Shown here piece after piece: positions 14,753 through 23,425 of a stretch of DNA of 44,635 bases. Every line of letters begins with the position of its first letter. Position 1 is the first letter of the stretch. Position numbers and translations under genes: made by a program. The stretch comes from Thermoanaerobaculia bacterium (lineage in GTDB: Bacteria > Acidobacteriota > Thermoanaerobaculia > Multivoradales > JAHEKO01): the NCBI GenBank assembly GCA_945787525.1, contig CALZJC010000018.1:1-44635 (forward strand), read 5' to 3'. Under the pieces are notes generated by a model. The model did not search any database, was not told where the DNA came from, and saw only the letters and a program-made list of their open reading frames with translations.

Positions 14753-15298
14753 ATGGCGTCACCCTTACCGATACGGCAGGACCCAGCGAGCCGCGCCGTG
14801 GCCGTGGCGTTCGGTCTCGTTGTCGTACTCGGTACCATGTTCGTTCCGCGGCAGAGTGCCGCGATGCAGACCGAGACGGTCGAGGAGACCCTCACGACCA
14901 TGCGAGCGAAAGGCACCTTCGAGGTCAAGCTCAGTCCGCTGGAGACCTACAGCCAGGCCCCGGACGCGAAGATCGGCCGCCTGTCGATCGACAAGACGTT
15001 TGCGGGCGACCTCGCCGGCACCAGCCAAGGCGAGATGCTCTCCGGCGGCTCGCCGGCCGAAGGCTCGGCCGGTTACGTCGCAATCGAGAGGGTGACCGGC
15101 GCCCTTCGAGGCCGGAGCGGCAGTTTCCTGCTGCAACACTCCGGCACGATGACGCCGACGTCGCAGAAGTCGACGATCACCGTCGTCCCCGGCTCGGGCA
15201 CCGATGCTCTCGAGGGCATCGCAGGCACCATGTCGATCGAGATCGAGGACGGCAAACACCTCTATGACTTCGAGTACACACTTCCGAGCAGCCCATGA
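14753..15298 (+). CDS. DUF3224 family protein, exported
   Basis: 181 aa: an N-terminal hydrophobic segment (VAVAFGLVVVLGTMFV, then a cut near QSAAM) followed by a complete DUF3224 barrel. Signature stretches are AKGTFEVKLSPLE, IGRLSIDKTFAGDL, GSAGYVAIERVTGALRGRSG, FLLQHSGTM, VVPGSGTDALEGIAG and KHLYDFEYTLP. Most DUF3224 proteins are cytoplasmic and lack a leader, so the exported form is unusual. The function is unknown; the fold resembles allene-oxide-cyclase-type barrels by family knowledge. ATG 14753 has GAGGAGC just upstream. Confidence 0.85.
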   Translation: MASPLPIRQDPASRAVAVAFGLVVVLGTMFVPRQSAAMQTETVEETLTTMRAKGTFEVKLSPLETYSQAPDAKIGRLSIDKTFAGDLAGTSQGEMLSGGSPAEGSAGYVAIERVTGALRGRSGSFLLQHSGTMTPTSQKSTITVVPGSGTDALEGIAGTMSIEIEDGKHLYDFEYTLPSSP

Positions 15299-15545
15299 CA
15301 GGACTGGAACTAGAGCGAGTTCGACTGGTACCTCAGGTTGAGCCAGCCTGAATCTACTCGACGATGCCGGTGTAGGACTGCCCGGAGCAGAGCGCGGTCC
15401 TGGCCTTCATGCGTGTGTCCCCTTTCTCTCCCCTATCAGGTAACGCGACAAGCTCGGCCGCTGAAGCTCAGGCGCTCGTAGCAAGCCAACAGGGACTCGA
15501 TTCGGGTTTCGGCCTGCCTGGCAGGGGAAGCGCGTCGGGCTCCGG
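15299..15545. other. Spacer before the nitrilase gene, with a possible 18-codon minus-strand frame
   Basis: No supported gene. On the minus strand an ATG complementary to 15408-15410 follows AAGGGGAC and reads 18 codons (MKARTALCSGQSYTGIVE). The ribosome-binding site is good, but the peptide is not recognised and may be a remnant. Confidence 0.25.
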
Positions 15546-15558
15546 TAGCATGGTCGAC

Positions 15559-16482
15559 ATGTCAACTTCCCCTAAAGTCGTGAGAGTCGCTGCCGTGCAG
15601 CACTCCTCGGTCTTCTTGAGTCGCGGGGCCTCGGTCGAGAAGGCGCGCAAGCTCATTGCGGAGGCTGGAGCGAACGGCGCCAAGCTCGTGGTGTTGCCCG
15701 AGGTCTTCATTCCTGGCTATCCGGACTGGGTCTGGGTCGTTCCCAACAGCAAGGGAGCAGTCCTGAACCCGCTCTACCTCGAGCTGTTGACCAACGCGGT
15801 CACGATTCCGGATGAGAGCACCGAGCAACTCTGCGAAGCGGCGCGAGCCGCGGGCGTCCACGTCGCGATAGGGATCAACGAGCGAAACCAGGACAGCTCA
15901 GGTTCGAGTCTGTTCAGCACACTTCTGCTGATCTCCGATGAGGGAAAGATCCTCGGTGCACATCGCAAGTTGATGCCAACCGGTGGCGAGCGAACCGTCT
16001 GGGGCCAGGGAGACGGCAGCACCCTGGCCACATTCGCCACTGGATTCGGCAGGGTCGGCGGCCTGATCTGCTGGGAGAACTACATGCCACTGGCGCGGCA
16101 AGCGATGTATCAGCTGGGCACGCAGATTCTCGTGGCGCCCACCTGGGACTCGAGTGAGCCGTGGATTCTCGCGATGCGCCACATCGCGAGAGAGGGCGGC
16201 ACGTTCGTGATCAACTGCTGCCAGGCTCTACGAATGGACGAAGTCCCGGACCGGTATGAGTTCAAGACGCTCTACCCCGAGGGACGGGAGTGGATCAACA
16301 AGGGCAACAGCTGCATCGTGGACCCGTTGGGAAGGTTCCTCGCCGGGCCGCTCGAGGCGGCTCAGGAGATCCTCTACGCAGATCTCGATATGAGCCTGAT
16401 CCCGGCAGCCAAGCGACTGTTCGATGCGGCTGGTCATTACTCTCGTCCGGACGTCCTGCGCTTCGAGTTCGGTCGAACTTGA
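15559..16482 (+). CDS. Nitrilase-family carbon-nitrogen hydrolase
   Basis: 307 aa with the full nitrilase triad: E48 in VVLPEVFIPGYPDW, K137 in HRKLMPTGGERTVWGQG, C171 in GGLICWENYMPLARQAMY. The CWENYMPLAR context points to true nitrilases (nitrile to acid plus ammonia) rather than amidases; the substrate is unknown. Cytoplasmic. Two ATGs are possible (15550 and 15559). TAGCAT (15546-15551) ends 7 nt before 15559 and no ribosome-binding site exists, favouring a leaderless start at 15559. The long upstream open frame to 15409 is unlikely to be translated. Confidence 0.9.
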   Translation: MSTSPKVVRVAAVQHSSVFLSRGASVEKARKLIAEAGANGAKLVVLPEVFIPGYPDWVWVVPNSKGAVLNPLYLELLTNAVTIPDESTEQLCEAARAAGVHVAIGINERNQDSSGSSLFSTLLLISDEGKILGAHRKLMPTGGERTVWGQGDGSTLATFATGFGRVGGLICWENYMPLARQAMYQLGTQILVAPTWDSSEPWILAMRHIAREGGTFVINCCQALRMDEVPDRYEFKTLYPEGREWINKGNSCIVDPLGRFLAGPLEAAQEILYADLDMSLIPAAKRLFDAAGHYSRPDVLRFEFGRT

Positions 16483-16531
16483 CGGGGCCACGAGCCGCGA
16501 CACGGGCCGGCCCGCAGGCCGCAGGGCGACG

Positions 16532-16909
16532 TCATGAAGACGAGGCTGGAGGGTTCACGGCCGCGATCTTCGCGCCAAGCTGGTTCGCAAAGGCCGTCAT
16601 CTGGGGCCAGCTGCTGGACAGCTGAAACCCGGCGGAGAGGTTGCGGCCACGACGCTGGAAGTCGACCTTGAGAACGGGCCGACCGGCGGCCCACCTGCCG
16701 GAATGCCACTTGCCCAGGCGCACACCGGTCATCTCGCGCCAGGGGATCTCGAGCGGCGTCTTGGTGAGAGTCCTGAGGAAGAAGAGACCTCCCTCGTCGA
16801 GCCAGAGCTTGCCGTTGCCGCGGGCGAAGAAGCCGTCCTCGCGAAACCGCCTGAACCAGGCGCCGTCGATCTCGGTGCCGAAGTAGTTGCCTCTCTTGTG
16901 CCCCTCCAT
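16532..16909 (-). CDS. Small PH/GRAM-like hypothetical protein
   Basis: 125 aa, no signal peptide. The strand-rich order KLWLDEGGLFFLRTLTKTPLEIPW and TGVRLGKWHSGRW, then PVLKVDFQR and an amphipathic C-terminal helix (WPQMTAFANQLGAKIA), resembles bacterial PH-like or GRAM-like domains. This is a fold-level guess. ATG 16909 has AGGAGG 5 nt upstream. It is convergent with the nitrilase gene. Confidence 0.6.
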   Translation of the reverse strand: MEGHKRGNYFGTEIDGAWFRRFREDGFFARGNGKLWLDEGGLFFLRTLTKTPLEIPWREMTGVRLGKWHSGRWAAGRPVLKVDFQRRGRNLSAGFQLSSSWPQMTAFANQLGAKIAAVNPPASSS

Positions 16910-17360
16910 GACGGCCTCCTGGCTCTCTACGCTCTTGCTGCTGGAGATATTCGGTCGGCTCTGCGTGGGCCCCTTGCCCTGCGTTTCACCTATCCCCTCG
17001 GGGAATCTATGCCGTCTTCAATGCCAGGGCGCCCCGCGGGCTGAGGAGGCTGGGTAAGGCATGCTGTGCCTCTCAACGCCTCGCTGAAGGAGACTATCGT
17101 GGACGCCGTGAGCGCTCCTCAATAGGAGGTCCCGGAAGCAGGGACGGCCAGGTTAGCTCATGGATGAGCACACCTGTTTCTCCGCCGCCTGCTATAGTCG
17201 GCGGGATCTGAACAGACGAAGAGGCCCGGCGACGCGGCGGAATAGCCGACATCGGGCGAGCCTGCCGCGACGCCTGGACCGGGCGTAACGGAGCGGCCGC
17301 TGATCGGCACACGGGGCGCGGAGACGAGGCCCGCGAGTCGTTTCCAGGGGGAGGTGCCAA
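16910..17360. other. Intergenic region: promoter and structured 5' leader of the sorting-signal protein gene
   Basis: 450 bp without a supported gene. An extended -10, TGCTATAGT (17190-17198), predicts a leader of about 155 nt. Within it GGCGACGCGGC (17228-17238) pairs with GCCGCGACGCC (17264-17274) with one mismatch, enclosing further inverted sequences. It does not match a riboswitch class I know. Confidence 0.45.
17190..17198 (+). promoter_or_regulatory. Extended -10 promoter (TGCTATAGT)
   Basis: TGn-TATAGT with no good -35, consistent with an extended -10 promoter that opens the long leader of the gene at 17361. Confidence 0.5.
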
Positions 17361-18182
17361 ATGAACGGACCACGCAAAGCAACGGTCAATCTGGGTCTTG
17401 TCAGCTTGTTGGGGGTCCTCCTCAACTCGTGCCTGTTTCCCGAGCTCATCGACGTCTTCGTCTCTGAGGAAGGCGACGGTTTCCTCGTGAGCGTCTCCGT
17501 GGGCAGCGACATCTCGCTCTGCAGCAACGAGGGTGGGGGAGACTTCCTGTGTCTTTATGCCGGGGAAGCGGGGGCCTCCATCACCAGCGATGTGACCCTA
17601 ACCGGAGCCGATATCGCCTTTCTGTTGCTGCTCGACCCCATGATCGTTCAGCTACCCCTCGCGGCGACGAGCTTCGCCGGCACCTTTCTTCACAACGACA
17701 CCAGCATGAGCGGCAACCTGGCGATCACCTCGGGCCTCGCCGCTTTCGACGCCGACTTCGACACCACGGTCGTCGCCGAGCCGGGCACGCAATTCGTCAT
17801 TCTGGATCTGCCGGCCGGTGCACCCACGCAAGGTAGTTTCTCGTTCAACTTCAACTACACAATGCCCCCGGGCACGACCTCTCTCCAGATGAAGTCGATG
17901 TTCACCGGCAGGGTCGACGCCGCCGGCCAGACTTACTACCCGCCGCTGCTTCCATGTGAAACCAATTTCGCCAGCGTTCCGGCGCTCAATGTGCCGTTTC
18001 CGTCGGGCGGACAAGTGGTGGTACCCGCGGACATGGCGCAGGGCTGCACCAACGCGGTCTACAACTACGGCGCCGCGGCGCCGGTTCCTGCTGGCGATCG
18101 GTGGTCTCTGCTGGCTCTCGCGCTGCTGCTGGGAACCGCGGCGGCGGCCAGTCTGAGATGGCGCGCGCGACACAACGGGTAG
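17361..18182 (+). CDS. Exported surface protein with C-terminal sorting-type signal
   Basis: 273 aa from ATG 17361 (GGGGGAGG 6 nt upstream). A signal peptide with a Cys after LLGVLLNS suggests either lipidation or signal-peptidase-I cleavage. The middle is Ser/Thr/Asp-rich and beta-like, with no known domain. The C-terminus has the tripartite form of bacterial sorting signals: VPAGDRWS, a hydrophobic helix (LLALALLLGTAAAASL) and a basic end (RWRARHNG), similar to the IPTL/PEP-CTERM class handled by exosortase-type enzymes. No sortase or exosortase gene lies in the window. Confidence 0.65.
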   Translation: MNGPRKATVNLGLVSLLGVLLNSCLFPELIDVFVSEEGDGFLVSVSVGSDISLCSNEGGGDFLCLYAGEAGASITSDVTLTGADIAFLLLLDPMIVQLPLAATSFAGTFLHNDTSMSGNLAITSGLAAFDADFDTTVVAEPGTQFVILDLPAGAPTQGSFSFNFNYTMPPGTTSLQMKSMFTGRVDAAGQTYYPPLLPCETNFASVPALNVPFPSGGQVVVPADMAQGCTNAVYNYGAAAPVPAGDRWSLLALALLLGTAAAASLRWRARHNG

Positions 18183-18306
18183 CTGCGTCTTCGTAATCCT
18201 CTGATCGAGGACGTACCTCTGGGTGGGCGCAAAAGGGCGTCGGGCGGGCGGCGGATGGCTGTCCCGAAACGCCCTGGTCGCTCGTCTCGCGCTGCCTGTG
18301 CCGCCT

Positions 18307-18312
18307 TATACT
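18307..18312 (+). promoter_or_regulatory. -10 box of leaderless M16 peptidase gene
   Basis: TATACT ends 6 nt before ATG 18319 and no ribosome-binding site is present. Confidence 0.5.
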
Positions 18313-18318
18313 CCTACC

Positions 18319-20994
18319 ATGCGCATTCGGACGAAGCTCGCTACCGCCCTGATTCTCTCTGCTTTCCTCGCGTCTCTCGCTACGGCTGCCGAGCTCGCCG
18401 CGGGTAGCGCTGACACGGGGTATCTGGAGACGGTGCTGCCGAACGGCCTGCGGGTCGCTCTGGACGAGCGGCGCGAGGTGCCGATGGTCAGCGCCACGGC
18501 CATCGTCGGGGCGGGATCCGCCCTCGAGTCGGAGGATTTCTCCGGCGCCTCGCACCTGCTGGAGCACCTGCTCTTCAACGGCACGACGACGATGAGCCAG
18601 GAGGAGCTGTACGCGGCGGTGGATCGCATCGGCGGCTACAGCAACGCCCACACCGACGAGGACCACACCTACTACACGATGCTCGTGCCGGCGGCTCATG
18701 CGGCGAGCGGCCTGGAGATCCAGGCGGCGATGCTGTTCGATTCGACGATTCCCGAGGAGAAGTACGACAAGGAGCGCAAGATCGTGCTCGAGGAGATCGC
18801 CAAGGACCGCTCGCGGCCGGATCACGAGGTCGACCTGGCGATCCGCCAGCGGACCGCGCCGGAGACACCCTATGCCCGACCCGTCATCGGGACCTACGAG
18901 TCGCTGGCCGGGATCGCGCGGGACCGGGTGTGGGAGTACTACAAACGGCGCTATGTGCCCGAGAACATCCTCCTCTTCGTGGCCGGTGACTTCGCCGCCG
19001 GAGAGATGCTGAAGGTGGTCGAGCGGATCTACGATCCGCCCGCCGCCGGAGAGCCCCTGCCGCCGGTGCCCGACCCGTTTGCGGGTCCCGGACAGGGGAC
19101 TCTGACGCGGATCGGCCAGGAGACGCCCTCGGCGGTGGTCACCGTGACGCTTCCGGCCCCTGGCCCGTGTGAGGCCGGCGGTCCCGAGGTGGAGATCATC
19201 GCCGCGGTGCTCTCGAGCGAGGCGGGCCCCCTCCGGCGGGCGGTGCCCGGCGATGAGGCGAGTCGGATCTCCGCCACCCACGTGACGCGACCGGTTGGCA
19301 GCGCGCTGTCGATTCGCGCCGACCTGTTGACCGGCGTCGATCCCGGACCGGTGGCCGAGCGGCTCATCGGAGCCCTGGATGCCACCGGCCGCCGGGGTCT
19401 CGAACAGCCGGGGTTCGGTTCGGTCGAGCTGATGCGGGCCAGCGCCGCCGCGCGTTCGAGACAGCTGCTCATGGGCCAGCGGCTGCACTATCTGGGCATG
19501 ATGGTGGCGGACGCGCTGGGCGCCTGCGGGGGCTCGGTCGCGCCGCTCCTGCGACCCGAGGAACGGGTCGAGCAGACCCCCACGGGCGTGGCAGACACCG
19601 CGGCGGCTCTGTTGGGTGACCTGGCGCGACGGGCCCGAGTCGTGGTGATCGATCCCGGTGGCGGAGCAACGACCACCGGGCCGATACCGGAGCCGGCCAC
19701 GGTTGCGGCGGTCGAATCCCCTCCGTCCGCGGGCCCGACAGCCGCGGATCTCGACCGCACTCTCGACAACGGCATGAGAGTGCTGGTGTCCCAGGAGCCC
19801 GGCACCCAGGTGACCGGTTTCCACCTGCTGATCCGCGACCGGTCGGCGCGGGAGCCCGACGGGCAGGTTGGAATCGCCGATTTGCTGCACCGGCTGTTGC
19901 CCCGCGGCACCCGGCTCTCCGACCGCGGGCAGCTCGAGGCGCGGCTCGAAAGACTGGGTGCCGAGCTCAAGACCGCCGATGCCGACTTCATTCCCTATGA
20001 CGACTACTACACCGATCCCGGCCACTCTTTTGTCCGGCTCGAGGTCCAGGCGGACAACTGGCTGCCGGCGCTCGACCTGTTGGCCGAGCTGGTGAGGCTG
20101 CCGGCGCTCTCCAGGGCCGAGTTCGAGACCCTGCACTCGACTCGCCTGGCCCGCGCCGAAAAGGAGGCCTCGTCCCCGACCGAGGTCGGCCGGTCCGCCT
20201 ACCGGGCTGCGTTGCTCGGCGCCGAACATGCTCTGGCCAGGCCGGTCGTCGGCACGCCGGCGAGCCTGGGCAGCGTGACCCACGAGGCTCTGGTGGACTT
20301 CGCCGGCACCTATCTGGGACCCCGTGCCCTGATCCTGAGCGCCGTCGGGCCGCAGGAGGTCGAGGACGTCTTTGGCGCCGTCGCCGAGCGGTTCGCCTCG
20401 GCGGAGCCGGTTTCCGAGTGGTCGCCGGTGGCGCCCTGGCCGCTGACCGGAGAGGCGGGCCCGGTGGTCGAAGTGGCCCTGGGCGCCGACCAGGCGAAGA
20501 TCTATCTGGGGTTGATCGACGAGGTGGCGCCCGCCGATCGAGCCGCCCTGACGCTGCTCGCGGCCATCGCCTCGGATCGACTGGCCATGACCTTGAGGGA
20601 GGAGCAGGGCCTGGCCTATCGACTGGGCGCTTCGGTGACCTTCTCCGAGACGCCGGCGTTGGCCTGGCTCACCGTCGAGATGGGTACCCGGCCGGAGAAT
20701 CGCGACCAGGCCCTGGACGGGTTGCGCAGCCAGCTGGAGAGCCTGCGCACGAGCATGGTGGACGACGAGCAGATCGAGCGGATACGGGCGGTTCTCGCAA
20801 GCAGGGCGCTGATGCGGCGGATGACGGCGGTCAACCGGGCCCGCTACATCGGTTTGCGGGCCTTCAGCGGGGTTGCGGCGCGGGAGGACCTGGATGCCCT
20901 CGAAGCGCTCGACCGGGTGAGCCGCGATCAGCTCGAGCGTCTCGCCGGTGAATGGCTGGATCCGGCCCGTCACCGGGTGACCGTCGTGCACTGA
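18319..20994 (+). CDS. M16 family zinc metallopeptidase (double-domain, exported)
   Basis: 891 aa with a signal peptide (LATALILSAFLASLATAA). The first M16 domain holds the inverted zinc motif H79-x-x-E82-H83 (ASHLLEHLLFNGT) and the third ligand E159, 76 residues on. The second half (from about residue 480) is the inactive M16 domain without HxxEH, with the typical LREEQGLAYRLGA segment. These enzymes cut short peptides in a closed chamber, here in the periplasm. ATG 18319 is 6 nt after TATACT. A TonB receptor and a double metallopeptidase follow, suggesting peptide scavenging. Confidence 0.92.
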   Translation: MRIRTKLATALILSAFLASLATAAELAAGSADTGYLETVLPNGLRVALDERREVPMVSATAIVGAGSALESEDFSGASHLLEHLLFNGTTTMSQEELYAAVDRIGGYSNAHTDEDHTYYTMLVPAAHAASGLEIQAAMLFDSTIPEEKYDKERKIVLEEIAKDRSRPDHEVDLAIRQRTAPETPYARPVIGTYESLAGIARDRVWEYYKRRYVPENILLFVAGDFAAGEMLKVVERIYDPPAAGEPLPPVPDPFAGPGQGTLTRIGQETPSAVVTVTLPAPGPCEAGGPEVEIIAAVLSSEAGPLRRAVPGDEASRISATHVTRPVGSALSIRADLLTGVDPGPVAERLIGALDATGRRGLEQPGFGSVELMRASAAARSRQLLMGQRLHYLGMMVADALGACGGSVAPLLRPEERVEQTPTGVADTAAALLGDLARRARVVVIDPGGGATTTGPIPEPATVAAVESPPSAGPTAADLDRTLDNGMRVLVSQEPGTQVTGFHLLIRDRSAREPDGQVGIADLLHRLLPRGTRLSDRGQLEARLERLGAELKTADADFIPYDDYYTDPGHSFVRLEVQADNWLPALDLLAELVRLPALSRAEFETLHSTRLARAEKEASSPTEVGRSAYRAALLGAEHALARPVVGTPASLGSVTHEALVDFAGTYLGPRALILSAVGPQEVEDVFGAVAERFASAEPVSEWSPVAPWPLTGEAGPVVEVALGADQAKIYLGLIDEVAPADRAALTLLAAIASDRLAMTLREEQGLAYRLGASVTFSETPALAWLTVEMGTRPENRDQALDGLRSQLESLRTSMVDDEQIERIRAVLASRALMRRMTAVNRARYIGLRAFSGVAAREDLDALEALDRVSRDQLERLAGEWLDPARHRVTVVH

Positions 20995-21133
20995 GACCGG
21001 GGTGGTCAACCCGGACGAGTTTTGGGCGTAAGCTTATGCAGCCGCTCGAGATGAGCGTCGCACACGACCGCGGTGGTCCCGCTCCTGCGTGGGCTATCGG
21101 ATCTTCGTATCAGATCGACACAGGGAGCAAGCC

Positions 21134-23368
21134 ATGACCCAACAGCCGCCAAGATGCACCACATTGGCAGTCACTCTACTGCTGGCACTCGCCTCGATTG
21201 CGGGGCTGGCGGTGGCCCAGGACGCGGACGATGCCACCCTCGAAGTGACGGTGCGCGACCGCTGGGGCGCGGTGCCGGGGGCCACGGTCCAGGTAACCGA
21301 CCAGGAGCGTGAGTTCGGCCGGCGCCAGACCAGCGACGCCGCCGGATTGGCGACCTTCGCGGCGCTGGCCGCGGGCATCTATCGGGTCGAGGTGGCCCTC
21401 GACGGCTTCGTGCCGTACCTGGAGGAGGGCATCACCCTGGCCGCCGGGGGGCGGGCGACGGTGGAGGCGAGGCTCGCCCTCACCCAGTTCTCCTCATCGG
21501 TCACGGTCACCACCGCCAACCGGCGCGAGCAGCTGCTGCTCGACGTGGCCGAGCCCACGACGCTGATCGACGAGATGCAGATTCTCGACACCGGTGGCCT
21601 GTCGGCGAAGGACGTTCTGGCGGAGCAGGCCGGTTCCGGCATCGTGGTTCAGACCGGCGGCGGCCGGGGGCACGTGTCGATCAACGGGGTCGGCAACGAC
21701 GGCGTTCTGGTGCTGATCGACGGACGGCGTTATCTGGGCCGCGACGGCATCGGCAACTTCAACCTCGAGGATCTCGACCTGTCGGGGGCGGAACGTGTGG
21801 AGGTGGTCAAGGGCGCCGGATCGGCCCTCTACGGCACCGATGCCCTGGGGGGAGTCATCAACATCATCACCAAGAAAGCCGAGCAGGGCACCCGGAACAG
21901 GATCGAGGTGACGGCCGGCTCGCACAGCGACCTGCGGGTAGCGGACAGCTTCAGCAAGCGCACCGGCAAGTACGGGCTCGAGCTCATCGGCTCCTTCCGG
22001 ACCTTCGACGGCTTCGATCTCGACCCGGGTGATCCGCAGCTCCAGGGCGAGCCCAGCAGCGAGCGGCTCGATCTCCAGGTGAACGCGGACCGCCAGCTCT
22101 CCGACGGCATCACCGGCGGCCTGTTTGCCAACTACTCCCGCCGCGAGGTCAGGGACAACTTCTTCACCGGTGCCACGCAGCTCGGGCAGGAGGTCTTCGA
22201 CCAGCAGCTGGACCTGACGCGCTACACCCTGTCGCCCGAGTTCGACTTCGTGCTCTCGCCCAGCACCTCACTCAGCGTCACGCTGACGCAAGGCAAGTAT
22301 GACCGCGACGAGAACGACGTCTACGCCGACCGGGTGGAGGCGGTGCCGTCGTGGCAGGAGTGGAACACCGAGGGCAAGGCCACTGTGCGCCAGGGCTGGC
22401 GGGCGCTGGACCAGGACCAGCTGTTGCAGGTGGGTGTCGAGTTTCGCCGGCAGAAGATGGACCGTTCCGCCCTGCGCCGGCCGGGGACCGACTCGTCGGA
22501 GGTCGATCGCGACCTCAGCGTTGCCTGGTTCCAGCAGGAGCTCAACCTGGGCCCCAAACTGACTCTGGCCGGCGGTCTGCGGTACGACGACGACAGCGAG
22601 TACGGCAGCGAGACGAGCCCCAAGCTCAGCGCGGTCTTCGCCGGCAGTGAGAAGACCCGCCTGCGGGCCAGCTATGGCCACGGCTTTCGGGCGCCGCGGT
22701 TCGGCGAGCTGTTCATCGAGATTCCGTTCTTCTTTGTCGGCAACCCCGACCTGAACCCGGAGACCTCGGACACCCTGACCGCCGGATTCACCTACTTCGG
22801 CGACCGGGTCAAGGCCTCGGTCGATTACTTCGACACCGAGCTCGACAACGCCATCGCCTTCGACTTCGGCAATTTCATCCCGCCCTTCAGCTTCAGGAAC
22901 ATTCCGGGGATCTCGACGCGCCAGGGCTACAACCTCGAGCTGACCGTCGATCTGCCCGGAGGCTTCACCCCGTCTGTCGCGTATACCAAGCTCGACGCCG
23001 AAGACGCCGACGGCGAGAATCTCGGCGGCTTCGCCGAGGACACGGCGTTCTTCAAGCTGCTCTGGCAGGACCCCGGCCGCGGCCTGCGCGCCAACCTGCG
23101 GGCCGAGTACCGTGGCGAGACGAATCCCGGCAGCTTCGACGGCAGCTTTACACCGAGCTACACCCTGTGGAACCTGCAGGCCAGCAAGACCCTGCAGGCG
23201 GCCGGGCGCAAGTACCGCCTGTGGGCGCGAGTCGACAATCTCACTGACGAATCCGACATCTTCCGGCGCGACGCTGCCGGCATGCCGATTCCCGGAGAGC
23301 TTCAGGTCTGGGAGGACGGTCGCAACTACCACGTCGGAGTGGCGATCGATTTCGAGGGGCGGCAGTAA
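21134..23368 (+). CDS. TonB-dependent outer-membrane receptor with N-terminal carboxypeptidase-regulatory-like domain
   Basis: 744 aa: signal peptide (LAVTLLLALASIAGLAVAQ), a regulatory-like beta sandwich (about residues 30-110, LEVTVRDRWGAVPGATV ... YRVEVALDGF), the plug (DVLAEQAGSGIVVQ, VLVLIDGRRYLG, VEVVKGAGSALYGTDALGGVINIITK) and a beta barrel ending in VAIDF. The plug resembles the BtuB/colicin-receptor subgroup. GGGAG precedes ATG 21134. The ligand is unknown. The neighbours (M16 upstream, M1-M28 downstream, same strand) suggest peptide or protein-derived substrates. Confidence 0.93.
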   Translation: MTQQPPRCTTLAVTLLLALASIAGLAVAQDADDATLEVTVRDRWGAVPGATVQVTDQEREFGRRQTSDAAGLATFAALAAGIYRVEVALDGFVPYLEEGITLAAGGRATVEARLALTQFSSSVTVTTANRREQLLLDVAEPTTLIDEMQILDTGGLSAKDVLAEQAGSGIVVQTGGGRGHVSINGVGNDGVLVLIDGRRYLGRDGIGNFNLEDLDLSGAERVEVVKGAGSALYGTDALGGVINIITKKAEQGTRNRIEVTAGSHSDLRVADSFSKRTGKYGLELIGSFRTFDGFDLDPGDPQLQGEPSSERLDLQVNADRQLSDGITGGLFANYSRREVRDNFFTGATQLGQEVFDQQLDLTRYTLSPEFDFVLSPSTSLSVTLTQGKYDRDENDVYADRVEAVPSWQEWNTEGKATVRQGWRALDQDQLLQVGVEFRRQKMDRSALRRPGTDSSEVDRDLSVAWFQQELNLGPKLTLAGGLRYDDDSEYGSETSPKLSAVFAGSEKTRLRASYGHGFRAPRFGELFIEIPFFFVGNPDLNPETSDTLTAGFTYFGDRVKASVDYFDTELDNAIAFDFGNFIPPFSFRNIPGISTRQGYNLELTVDLPGGFTPSVAYTKLDAEDADGENLGGFAEDTAFFKLLWQDPGRGLRANLRAEYRGETNPGSFDGSFTPSYTLWNLQASKTLQAAGRKYRLWARVDNLTDESDIFRRDAAGMPIPGELQVWEDGRNYHVGVAIDFEGRQ

Positions 23369-23425
23369 GGGGTAGCGGACCTACCTGCAGCGCTGCTTGC
23401 GGCGCCAGGACGAGGAGACCAGCTG

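Noticed and set aside
17986-21009. 1007-codon minus-strand frame opposite the M16 peptidase
   Set aside because: The plus strand encodes a complete M16 enzyme with zinc motif. The antisense protein is Arg/Gly/His-rich and shows no domain.
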